DNA from: JAQBQB01 sp963757185
GTDB taxonomy: Bacteria; Gemmatimonadota; Gemmatimonadetes; Gemmatimonadales; Gemmatimonadaceae
Length of the DNA: 64,000 nt
Direction: 5' to 3'
Assembly (NCBI GenBank): GCA_963757185.1
Contig: CAVWQI010000007.1
Span: forward strand, 1-64,000
Part shown: piece after piece, positions 37,215-47,138 of the stretch
Numbering within the stretch: the stretch's first letter is position 1
How the letters are laid out: each line of letters begins with the position of its first letter
Position numbers and translations under genes: made by a program
Notes under the pieces: generated by a model
Databases searched by the model: none
Told to the model about the DNA's origin: nothing
The model's input: only the letters and a program-made list of their open reading frames with translations

Positions 37215-38138
37215 TCAGGGCACGGGAACGGCGACGATCGCCAGCCACTTGCCGTCCTGACTGACGGCGAGGCGGGAGATTCGCGACAGCCCCGCCGGGG
37301 CGAGGTCGACCGCGTCCTGCCAATCGGTGGTTCCCGGCTTCCACGACACGAGCTTCGACCCCGTCGATGAGAGGACGAGATCACGGGCCAACCAAACGAC
37401 GTCCTCGGAGCCGCGCGGGAGTGCCACCAGGTCACCGATCGTCTGGTAGGGCCACGACATCGTCTTGAGCTTCACGACGCCGGCTGTCCCCGAGTCATGC
37501 GCCGTGAACGAGAATCCGCCGCCGCCGATCGTCGGCGCGAGCGACCGCCCGATGTTCCGGGCGAGCGTATCGGCGTGTCCCGAGCGAAGATCGTAGTGCA
37601 CGAGCGCGTTCGGGTTGCCGAGAACGAACAGCGCGAGGTTGTCGGGATCGATCCACGCGTGGTAACCGACCGGCTTCACCGTCGGTACGAGCAACTGCGG
37701 GTCGGAGCCGTCCATCGCGAAGCTCCACAGCCGCTGCGCCGAATCGCGCTCGACGCGAATCACGGAGAAGCGCTGCCCGCCCGGCATGATCGTCGCCGAA
37801 TATTCGCTCTCGGGTGTGGAGGTGACCCGGGCGATGGTCTTCGCTCCGAGGTCGTAGCGATAAATGTCCGACTGGCCGTCCTCGTGGATCGAGGTGAAGA
37901 GCATGCCCTTGCTGTCCGGTGTGAACGCGGGCTGGTTGTCGTAGCCGGGGCGGTTGGTGACGTTGACCGGCTTGCCGATCACCGGACGGCCGTCCGTCGA
38001 CGTGATCGACAGCGGCGCGATGAAGATGTCCGTTGCCGGCGGCGCTTGCGTCTCCGCACTCCGGACTCCGAACCCGATCAGCATCAAGCCCACGATCGAA
38101 CAGCGCATGTCGATCCTCCGCGATGGCGTGACCTTCAT
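37215..38138 (-). CDS. Secreted TolB-like beta-propeller protein
   Basis: 307 residues with an N-terminal signal peptide (hydrophobic stretch CSIVGLMLIGFGV). The body contains WD40-like/PD40 repeats: NQPAFTPDSKGMLFTSIHEDGQSDIYRYDL and SEYSATIMPGGQRFSVIR, with later degenerate blades. These resemble TolB C-terminal propellers, which bind proteins or serve as periplasmic scaffolds. No Tol-Pal genes are near. Overlaps the biotin-carrier gene by 4 nt, so it is the last member of the carboxylase operon. Function unknown. Confidence 0.6.
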   Translation of the reverse strand: MKVTPSRRIDMRCSIVGLMLIGFGVRSAETQAPPATDIFIAPLSITSTDGRPVIGKPVNVTNRPGYDNQPAFTPDSKGMLFTSIHEDGQSDIYRYDLGAKTIARVTSTPESEYSATIMPGGQRFSVIRVERDSAQRLWSFAMDGSDPQLLVPTVKPVGYHAWIDPDNLALFVLGNPNALVHYDLRSGHADTLARNIGRSLAPTIGGGGFSFTAHDSGTAGVVKLKTMSWPYQTIGDLVALPRGSEDVVWLARDLVLSSTGSKLVSWKPGTTDWQDAVDLAPAGLSRISRLAVSQDGKWLAIVAVPVP

Positions 38139-38638
38139 TCCAGCTCGATGAGCACCGCGCCCTTCTCCACCGCCGTTCCCGGCGCGGCGAGGATCGCGCG
38201 CACGCGACCCGCGGCCGGCGCCCGCAGCTCGTTCTCCATCTTCATCGCCTCCATCACCACCAATCCCTGTCCCGCCTGCACCTCGTCACCCGGTTGCGCG
38301 TTGACGCGAACGATGAGCCCGGGCATCGGCGCGACGAGCGGCGCCGGGCCGGACGGCCCCGCGCTCTTGCCGGAAAGCTCGCGAATCGCGCGACCTCGCT
38401 CGTCGAGCGCCTCGACCTCGAAACGATAGCCGTCGAGCCACAACGTGTACGCACCGCGCGTCCCGCCCCGCGGTCGCACAACGACGCGGTGGACTTCGTC
38501 GCCGATCGTGACCATGCGAACCGGAGTGCCGTCGATCGACTCGACCGCCGCCGACACGCGTTCTCCGTCGACCTGCACGCCGTGCTCGTCGAGCGTGACT
38601 TCGTGGTCCTCGCCGTTGACGCTGACGTAGTACTTCAC
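38135..38638 (-). CDS. Biotin carboxyl carrier protein of acyl-CoA carboxylase
   Basis: 167 residues. C-terminal biotinyl domain with the biotinylated lysine K133 in VVMEAMKMENELRAP; preceding APMPGLIVRVNAQPGDEV. N-terminal 90 residues are a beta-rich linker like the region joining biotin carboxylase and carrier domains in propionyl/methylcrotonyl-CoA carboxylase alpha chains. It therefore looks like a detached C-terminus of such an alpha chain. Coupled by 4-nt overlaps to the RNA methyltransferase gene before it and the propeller gene after it. Confidence 0.9.
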   Translation of the reverse strand: MKYYVSVNGEDHEVTLDEHGVQVDGERVSAAVESIDGTPVRMVTIGDEVHRVVVRPRGGTRGAYTLWLDGYRFEVEALDERGRAIRELSGKSAGPSGPAPLVAPMPGLIVRVNAQPGDEVQAGQGLVVMEAMKMENELRAPAAGRVRAILAAPGTAVEKGAVLIELE

Positions 38639-39915
38639 GCGGTCGCCCCATCCGGGGCCGGCACGAGCTCGCAGACCGTCTCGACGTGCGCGGTTTGCGG
38701 GAACATGTCGAAGGCGCGCAGCGACGCGATGCGAAACCCCGGGAGACGAGCGACGTCGCGGGCGAGCGTGGCGGCGTCGCAGCTGACGTAGATCACGGCG
38801 CGCAGCGCGGGCGACGCGGCGGCAATCGAGGTGGTGACCCGCTCGTGGACGCCGACGCGCGGCGGATTGAGCAGAACGACGTCGGCTGGAAGTGCCTGAT
38901 CGATGACATCCTCTACCCGCGCCGCGATCGAACGCGAGCCGGCGAACGGAGCCAGGCTCTCACCGCAGACGGCGGCGGCGTCGCGATCGGCCTCGATGGC
39001 GACAACGAGCGCTCCGTTCCTGGCCAAGGGGAGCGCGGTGGCGCCGGCGCCGGCGTACGCATCGAGGACACTCGTAGGGCGGTACGTTCGCGCGAGGTGC
39101 AGCACGTACTCGTGAAGCGCGACTCCGACCTCGGTGTTCACCTGGGCGAACGATGCGCCGGCGTCGCGGCCGCCTTCTCCCCCCGTTCCGCGCGACGCTA
39201 CGAGGTTGCGCGCGCGGTGCGTCGGCTGCCACCAGAGCGTCGTCGCGGCCGGTATGGCCTCGAAGAACTCCGTTCGGCGCGGCCACGCATGCCCGCCGCG
39301 TACTACGACCGAAATCTCTTCACCGTCGTCGGTGAGCTGCACGGCGCCGCGAAGCTCGTCGGCGTCGGGCAACAAACGGCGCGCCGCGACGACGTCCTTC
39401 CACACCGACAGCACGCGCTCATCCGTTATCGGGCAGTCCTTCAGCGTGAAGATCCGGTCGGGGTCGTCGTACGGACGCAATCCGATCGTCCAATCGTCGC
39501 CGGTTCCCCCCTCCCCGACGCGTCGCATGGTGAGCGTCAGCTTTCGGCGATAGCGCCACCGCCGCGGGCTCGGTTCGATCGCCGGGAGATCGACGGTGCG
39601 CTTGCCGATGCGCGCCAACGAATCGCGTATGATGCGGCGCTTCGCGTCCAATTGAGCGTCGTAGTTCACGTGCTGGAGCTGGCAGCCGCCGCACTTGTCG
39701 GCAGTGTAATGCGCGCACTCCGGCGTCACACGGTCGGGCGACGCACGTAGGAGAACGTCGATCTCGCCGCGTGCGAAACGACGTTGCACGTCGATGTTCG
39801 CGCGAATGCGATCCCCCGGCGCCGCGCGCGGCACGAACACGACGACGCCGTTCGAGCGTCCGACGCCGTCTCCGCCGCCGGCGATCGAGTCGATGTCCAA
39901 CTCGGCCAGCGTCAC
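38635..39915 (-). CDS. TrmA/RlmD-family RNA uridine-5 methyltransferase
   Basis: About 426 residues. N-terminal TRAM-like region (LAELDIDSIAGGGDGVGRSN, VFVPRAAPGDRI), Fe-S cluster cysteines in CAHYTADKCGGCQLQHV, SAM domain VLDAYAGAGATALPLA, VLLNPPRVGVHERV and the catalytic cysteine in VIYVSCDAATLARDVA, then FDMFPQTAHVETV with the general-base glutamate. This family methylates U in tRNA (TrmA, U54) or 23S rRNA (RlmC/RlmD); which target cannot be told. GTG start at 39915 overlaps the accC stop (GTGA). Confidence 0.92.
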   Translation of the reverse strand: MTLAELDIDSIAGGGDGVGRSNGVVVFVPRAAPGDRIRANIDVQRRFARGEIDVLLRASPDRVTPECAHYTADKCGGCQLQHVNYDAQLDAKRRIIRDSLARIGKRTVDLPAIEPSPRRWRYRRKLTLTMRRVGEGGTGDDWTIGLRPYDDPDRIFTLKDCPITDERVLSVWKDVVAARRLLPDADELRGAVQLTDDGEEISVVVRGGHAWPRRTEFFEAIPAATTLWWQPTHRARNLVASRGTGGEGGRDAGASFAQVNTEVGVALHEYVLHLARTYRPTSVLDAYAGAGATALPLARNGALVVAIEADRDAAAVCGESLAPFAGSRSIAARVEDVIDQALPADVVLLNPPRVGVHERVTTSIAAASPALRAVIYVSCDAATLARDVARLPGFRIASLRAFDMFPQTAHVETVCELVPAPDGATA

Positions 39916-41428
39916 CGCAGCCCCTCGAGGCGAGCGGCCTGTGCCCACTCGTCGCGGCGTGAGGTGTCGGTGCGCGCCGTGCCGGCCGACGGCGTCTGCC
40001 GGAGCGCGCGCCGGTCGCGATCGGCGATCAGCGCGCCGACCAGCGCGGCCGCCCTGGCCGTCGCGGGGGGCGCCGGGGCGCGCACGATGGAGTCCAGTCG
40101 CCGCTCCAGCCACTGGATCTCGATCGCGCCGGCTTTGAACTCGGCGTCCTCCATTACACGCAGGTGAAAATCCCGCGAGCTCTCGACGCCTTCGATCGTG
40201 AGCTCGAGAAGCGCGCGGTGCATGCGGGCGACCGCCGCGTCTCGGGTCGGCGCGTGCACGATCAGCTTCGCGAGCATCGGGTCGTAGAAGAGTCCGATCT
40301 CGCTCCCCGATTCGATGCCTCCGTCCCAACGCACGCCCGGACCACCCGGCACGTGCAGATAGCTGATTCGGCCGGTCGACGGGAGAAATCCGTTCGCCGG
40401 GTCTTCGCTCGTGATGCGACACTCGATCGCCCAACCGCGCGGAACGATGTCTTCTTGTTTGAACGGAAGGCGCTCTCCGGCCGCGATGCGGATCTGCCAT
40501 TGCACGAGGTCGATCCCCGTCACCAGCTCCGTGACGGGATGCTCGACCTGGAGGCGCGTGTTCATCTCGAGGAAGTAGAACTTTCCGTCGCGGTCGAGGA
40601 GGAACTCGCACGTGCCCGCGTTGACGTAGCCCGCCGCTCGCGCGGCGCGCACCGCCGTCTCTCCCATCGCCCGCCGCAGCTCCGGATTCACCGCGACGCT
40701 CGGCGCCTCCTCGATCATCTTCTGGTGGCGGCGCTGCACCGAGCACTCGCGCTCGTTGAGCGAGAGCATCGTGCCGTGTTGGTCGCCGAGCACTTGGATC
40801 TCGACGTGTCGTGGGCCGACGATGTACTTCTCGACGTAGACCGCGTCGTCGCCAAAAGCGTTCTTGGCCTCGCGCCGTGCCGAGTCGAGCGAGCTCTCCA
40901 ATTCCGCGGCGCTTCGGACGACGCGCATTCCCTTTCCGCCGCCGCCCGCCGCCGCCTTGAGCAGGACCGGATACCCGAACTCGTCGGCGATCGTTCGTGC
41001 TTCGGCGGCGTCGGCGAGCGCCTGCGTCGTGCCCGGAACCACCGGCACCTTTGCGCCGATCGCGAGCTGCCGCGCGGCGGTCTTGCTCCCCATCGCGGCG
41101 ATCGCTTCCGCCGGCGGCCCAATGAACGACAGCCCGGCATCGCGCACGGCGCGCGCGAACCACTCGCGCTCGGAGAGAAATCCGTACCCGGGATGAATGG
41201 CCTGGGCGCCGGTGCGGTGCGCGGCTTCGATGATCTTGTCGCCACGCAGGTAGCTCTCGCTCGAGGGCGGCGCCCCGATGTTGACCGCCTCATCGGCCTC
41301 GCGGACGTGCGGCGCGCGGGCGTCGGCATCGCTGTACACGGCCACCGATCCGATTCCCATCTCACGACACGCGCGGACGATGCGCAGCGCGATCTCGCCC
41401 CGGTTGGCGACGAGAACCTTGGAAAAGC

Positions 41429-41432
<4 letters not shown>
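39912..41432 (-). CDS. accC: Biotin carboxylase subunit of acyl-CoA carboxylase
   Basis: 506-residue ATP-grasp enzyme that carboxylates biotin. KVLVANRGEIALRIVRACRE, IHPGYGFLSE, KAAAGGGGKGMRVV, CSVQRRHQKMIEEAPS, FLEMNTRLQVEHPVTE, AIECRITSEDP. The C-terminal 55 residues extend past the core. The carrier domain is encoded by a separate gene two positions downstream. Association with a PccB-like beta subunit suggests a propionyl-CoA or other acyl-CoA carboxylase rather than the AccABCD enzyme. Confidence 0.94.
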
Positions 41433-42979
<1,547 letters not shown>

Positions 42980-43044
42980 AGGCGGAAAAAGCTACGACCG
43001 CCCGACGCGGCATTCTAGACTTGCGGGACGTTGCCGGCCCGGGA

Positions 43045-44466
43045 TTAGCGCGGCGCGCGAGATCGGCGCAGAACGATCGTGACCGGCAGCGTATCGGTGA
43101 GCGTGAGCGACACAGGCGTCGACGCCCGCTCGTAGCCGGCGTGTTCGATCTGGATGACGGCACTCGATCGCGGCACGAAGCCCAAGCTCACGGTTCCGGT
43201 CGCCGTTGTGATGGCGGAGCGCCCGCTGGCCGAATCACGCACGGCGGCGCCGACGACGGGATCCCCGGATTGGCCGTCGAACACGCCGATCACTCGATGG
43301 TGCCCGCTCGGACCGTCGAGCCGCACCGTTCGCGGCCCGCGCGGGTTCGGCGCTGAGGCGTCGCTCGCACCGGGGGCGTCGCGGACGAAACGGATCTCCC
43401 GAACACTCTGCAGCTCGGCGTCGCTGATGACGCGCGAGCCGCTCGGGAGCGGACTTCTACGGCTCGGCCGACTCGCGTCGGACGTCAGCATGTTGCGCCC
43501 GGTTGTCCGGGTGATCACGGGAACGCCGCTCACCAATTCGTCGAACGTCGTCTCGACGATCACGGAATCGAACGAGCTGGTGTACCGCGACCTCTTCGAC
43601 AACGAGATCACGGAGCGCCGGATCACGTAGGTCGCGGGGTCGAGGTACATCGTGCCGTCGATGTCCGGATCGCTAATGTCCTCGGCCGCCCTGAAGTCGA
43701 CGCGGCGGAAGGTCTGGCCGTCGACGGTTGCCTCGCCGGCGTCGTGAAAACAGTGGTGCTTAACGAACTCGGCGTCGGCGAACACGGCGAGCGTCGGTAT
43801 CATCACGGCGTAGCGAACGCCGAGGGCCGATACACCGGACCTCACGATGATGTCACCCGGCTTGTAGTGCCACCGCTGCTCACTCGGCACGTTGATGGAG
43901 TCGCTGTTGGTCACGACCTCCACCGTGTCGGCGAGCGCAGGCGCGGCTTCGGATTTCTGAGTGGCCTTCGGTTCCTCGACGAAACGGCTGAACCGTCGTT
44001 CGACGACCGAGTTGAACGGATACTGCGAGCTGACGAGTCGGAATTGCTCGGCGTTCAGTTGCAATTGCTCGAAAACCTGCGGCAGCGCGTCGCCGCCGGC
44101 GGTCGGCGCGCCGGGCAACCGGCAGGGCACGTCGGTGACTCGCATCGCGGCGAGCGTCACGGGAATGCGCGCGAGCTCGATTCTCACCTGCGTCGTATCG
44201 TTGGCGCGGACGACGAGCTGAGTGTCGACCGGCGTGAATCCTACATGGCGGATGCGCAAGTGAATCGTCCCCGGGGCGGCCTCGAGCTGGAAGGCACCGC
44301 TGTCGCTCGTGAAGCGGTCGGCTGACTGCCCCACGATCGAGACGCCGGAATAGGGGAGCGCCACTCCGGCCAACTTGTCGACGACGCGACCCTCGACGTG
44401 GCCGGTTTGACCCCCAGCTAGATACGGGACCAGCGCAAGAACCGCGAGTACACGAACGAGAATCAT
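43045..44466 (-). CDS. Secreted protein with carboxypeptidase-regulatory-like domains
   Basis: About 473 residues starting MILVRVLAVLALVPYLAGG, a signal peptide. N-terminal CarboxypepD_reg-like beta-sandwich (GHVEGRVVDKLAGVALPYSGVSIV to IHLRIRHVGFTPVD) and a second, similar sandwich at the C-terminus (RVIGVFDGQSGDPVVGAAV to GTVSLGFVPRSSAVIQIEHAGY). The middle is unrecognised and contains DISDPDIDGTMYLDPATYVI, similar in style to outer-membrane-associated proteins of Bacteroidetes and Gemmatimonadota. Longer start at 44529 is possible but the internal ATG directly precedes the signal peptide. Function unknown. Confidence 0.65.
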   Translation of the reverse strand: MILVRVLAVLALVPYLAGGQTGHVEGRVVDKLAGVALPYSGVSIVGQSADRFTSDSGAFQLEAAPGTIHLRIRHVGFTPVDTQLVVRANDTTQVRIELARIPVTLAAMRVTDVPCRLPGAPTAGGDALPQVFEQLQLNAEQFRLVSSQYPFNSVVERRFSRFVEEPKATQKSEAAPALADTVEVVTNSDSINVPSEQRWHYKPGDIIVRSGVSALGVRYAVMIPTLAVFADAEFVKHHCFHDAGEATVDGQTFRRVDFRAAEDISDPDIDGTMYLDPATYVIRRSVISLSKRSRYTSSFDSVIVETTFDELVSGVPVITRTTGRNMLTSDASRPSRRSPLPSGSRVISDAELQSVREIRFVRDAPGASDASAPNPRGPRTVRLDGPSGHHRVIGVFDGQSGDPVVGAAVRDSASGRSAITTATGTVSLGFVPRSSAVIQIEHAGYERASTPVSLTLTDTLPVTIVLRRSRAPR

Positions 44467-44554
44467 CGGTGTCGAATGAGGACCTGATAGTTGGGTTCGG
44501 TGCACGGCGGATGCAAGCGCCTGGATCACGTTGCGGCGTGCTCTACAGTCTGGC

Positions 44555-46021
44555 CTACAGGATGTATTGCCGCTTGAGCCGAATGTCCTGTGACGGAATC
44601 GGGCTCTGCCCCTGATGAAACACTTTCACCGCGGGTCGCCGCTCGGCGGAAACCATCTTGATCGACTCGCGGAAATCCTGGTTTACGGCGGCCAGCTCGG
44701 TCAGCACCGAATCCTTCAGGCCCGCGGCGTCCGGGAGCTCCGCGTCGGCCGCGAGCTCGAACCAGATCTCGACCCGCTTGTTCGCGTCGGCGTCCTCGTA
44801 CGGGTGCAGCGCGAAGTTGGTCACGCGTTGTCCGAGCGCGCCGACCCGCAGGATGACGTGCTGAATGTCCTCCGGTGTGATCTTGCAACCGTAGAATCCC
44901 ACGGCGTTGTCCTGGCGTCCCCAGTGAAACAGGAGCGGCAGATCGACCAACGGGGCGGGCAGATCCACGCCGAGACGACCCGCGGCGGCGACGACGTCGC
45001 GCACCGGCAGCACGACCCCCCGATCGCGGATGTTGTATCGGATTCGCGGCGACACGTTCTCCAGCCGATTGATCGTGACGAGAAGATTCCGGTCGGCGTC
45101 GCTCTCGACGTAGTAGTTGAGCGGGTCGTACTGGAAGATCATCGGCAACGGCTCGCGGCCGTACAACGCTTCGGACAGCGACGGGTTCGACGCGAGAGCG
45201 TCGCGCAGCGCGATCGTGAAATCGGTCTCGACGGCGATGTTGATCTCCAAGTCCGACGCGCCGAAGCTCGAGATTGTCTTGCGAAAGCACCTGTTCAGCG
45301 CGGCGCGCAGCGGCTGCGACATCCCCTCCCCGCCGACCACCGCGCACACGTCGTACGCCGACCAGTCGATGTCGGCGGTGTCGACCAATCCCTTCAGGAA
45401 CGGCGGGTAGCCGGTGATCACGTATTTGTACTTGGGGCCGAGCAGTTGGAGCGTGCCGATCACCTTCGCGGCGTCGGGGCCGATCGACTTGAGCACGCAC
45501 AGGTCGACGAGCGACATCGACACGTTCATCCCCGTCGCCCAGGGGCCGAGCGCGAACGCGTTGAGGAGCACGAACGGCTCGTCGCCGAACGCCGCTCGCG
45601 TGGCGAATTGCAGCAGCCGTCTTGCGGCCGCGCGTTCGCTCGGGCCGCGCACCCAATTGCTCGCTTGACCGCTCGAACCGGAAGACTCGTCGATCACCGC
45701 GCCGTGCAACGGAAGCCGTCCGCCCTGGCAGAGCCGCTCGAGCGGCCACCGCTTGATGTAACCCGCCTTGTCCATCGGCGGCACGTCCTCGAATCGTTCG
45801 ACGTCGAACGCACCATGCTCGCGCAGAAACTCCTGATAGGCCGGCACCGAGCGGCGCGCATTGAAGAACGCGGCCGACGCGCGCGTGCGCGCGATCCAGT
45901 TGCGCGTGGTCGTGGAGAATATCGGCGCGAACAGCGCGCGATACGCGCCCCACGACGACAGTGCGACGTCGCCAAGACGGCTCAGTGCGCGGCCGGCGAT
46001 CGGATCGAACGTCTTATTCAC
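44555..46021 (-). CDS. PaaK/CapK-like adenylate-forming ligase
   Basis: 488 residues resembling phenylacetate-CoA ligases: N-terminal helical region with SVPAYQEFLREHG and FEDVPPMDKAGYIKRWP, the ATP-loop-like DESSGSSGQASNWVRGP near residue 120, VVGGEGMSQPLRAALNRCF, FGASDLEINIAVETD and C-terminal PVRDVVAAAGR and WGRQDNAVGFYGCKITPEDIQHVIL. Such enzymes activate carboxylic acids with ATP for transfer to CoA or another acceptor. The substrate is unknown. GTG start at 46021 overlaps the nitroreductase-like stop by 8 nt, implying co-translation. Confidence 0.8.
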   Translation of the reverse strand: MNKTFDPIAGRALSRLGDVALSSWGAYRALFAPIFSTTTRNWIARTRASAAFFNARRSVPAYQEFLREHGAFDVERFEDVPPMDKAGYIKRWPLERLCQGGRLPLHGAVIDESSGSSGQASNWVRGPSERAAARRLLQFATRAAFGDEPFVLLNAFALGPWATGMNVSMSLVDLCVLKSIGPDAAKVIGTLQLLGPKYKYVITGYPPFLKGLVDTADIDWSAYDVCAVVGGEGMSQPLRAALNRCFRKTISSFGASDLEINIAVETDFTIALRDALASNPSLSEALYGREPLPMIFQYDPLNYYVESDADRNLLVTINRLENVSPRIRYNIRDRGVVLPVRDVVAAAGRLGVDLPAPLVDLPLLFHWGRQDNAVGFYGCKITPEDIQHVILRVGALGQRVTNFALHPYEDADANKRVEIWFELAADAELPDAAGLKDSVLTELAAVNQDFRESIKMVSAERRPAVKVFHQGQSPIPSQDIRLKRQYIL

Positions 46022-47075
46022 GCTCGACGATGCTCCGCAGGCGCGGCGCGCGGGGCGGCACGTCGCTGTAGCCGAAGCGAAAGACGAGCCAGCAGTCGTC
46101 GACATCGAATTGCCGCGCGATGGTGTCGGCGTACTTCGCGTTGGTCAGCATCGACCCCATGGGCTGCATGTAGACGTCGTGCGCGGCCATCTCGAGCCAG
46201 AACGCCATCAGCAGGCGTCCGGCGTGGACGAGATCGGGCCACTCGCTGAATGGACCGCACAGGAGCCCGATCTGCCGTGTGCCGCGCTGGGTGCGAAGGT
46301 AGCGTTCGCGCGCGAATTGGCGGAATCCTGGGAGCATGTACAACCAGGGCGTGGCGAACGCCGAACGCAGCTCCCACGCCGGCTGGTTCATCGGCTGCTC
46401 CCACAGGCCGTCGCCGTCGGGCGGAGTTTCGCCGTACCGGTACCAGCCGCGGATCTCCCTCCGTTCGTCGCCGAGCTGCAGGTTGTCGATCACCGCGTCG
46501 GCGTTGAGCCGGAGCACGCGTCGCACGAGACTTGGGTCGTCGAACGAAAGAAATCGATGGCCGTAAACGCCGGCGACGTGGGCGAGGGCCCCGATGCTCG
46601 CGCCGAGCACCGGCTTGTCGTGAAAGGGCAAGCGCGACGTGCGGCGAGTCTCGAGCAGCGCCCGGATCCCGTCACGCGGCTCGATTTGCATCGTCCAGCG
46701 CGTCTCCGCCGGACCCAGGGGACCCGGTTCTCCGAGCGTCGCCCGGCCGACGACCACGCGACGGGGGCCCGTGTGCAGGTTGGCGACGTCTATGAGCGGG
46801 ACGACGTCGATCGCGACGTCGCGCCCCACGTAGCGCGCGGCGTGCTCCATCGCCGTCGCGAAGATGCCGAACGCGGCGGCCATGTAGAGGTTGCCGTGAT
46901 CCTCGCGCGGCAGCAGCCGATCCCGGACGACGACAAGGTCCGCATTCCGCGGTCCGTGCGGGACGATGCGAAACGGCTGAGTGTTGTGCGGCGTCGGGGC
47001 GAGTCGCGCCACATCCCCGATTCGATCCCAGACTCGGTCGTACAACTGACCTCCCCCCTCCACCTGCACCCTCAA
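46014..47075 (-). CDS. Nitroreductase-like (Acg-type) flavoprotein
   Basis: 353 residues. N-terminal FMN-contact pattern ARLAPTPHNTQPFRIVPHG, middle ALLETRRTSRLPFHDKP, and C-terminal FRFGYSDVPPRAPR, which corresponds to the G-Y-x-x-x-P-P-R end of nitroreductase-fold proteins. Acg-type members bind FMN, but some lack reductase activity and sequester flavin. First gene of a two-gene unit with the PaaK-like ligase, starting 63 nt after rpsA and behind the rpsA terminator. The pairing suggests one pathway, perhaps modification of an acyl or aryl substrate; this is inference. Confidence 0.75.
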   Translation of the reverse strand: MRVQVEGGGQLYDRVWDRIGDVARLAPTPHNTQPFRIVPHGPRNADLVVVRDRLLPREDHGNLYMAAAFGIFATAMEHAARYVGRDVAIDVVPLIDVANLHTGPRRVVVGRATLGEPGPLGPAETRWTMQIEPRDGIRALLETRRTSRLPFHDKPVLGASIGALAHVAGVYGHRFLSFDDPSLVRRVLRLNADAVIDNLQLGDERREIRGWYRYGETPPDGDGLWEQPMNQPAWELRSAFATPWLYMLPGFRQFARERYLRTQRGTRQIGLLCGPFSEWPDLVHAGRLLMAFWLEMAAHDVYMQPMGSMLTNAKYADTIARQFDVDDCWLVFRFGYSDVPPRAPRLRSIVERE

Positions 47076-47077
47076 GT

Positions 47078-47111
47078 CAAAGCGCCTCGACCGAAAGGCC
47101 GAGGCGCTTTG
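47078..47111 (-). terminator. Hairpin terminator after rpsA
   Basis: CAAAGCGCCTCG (47078-47089) pairs perfectly with CGAGGCGCTTTG (47100-47111) around a 10-nt loop, 27 nt after the rpsA stop. No long T-run on the minus strand beyond the stem's CTTTG. Confidence 0.65.
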
Positions 47112-47138
47112 AATTCAAACGAGGAACAGCGCACGAGT

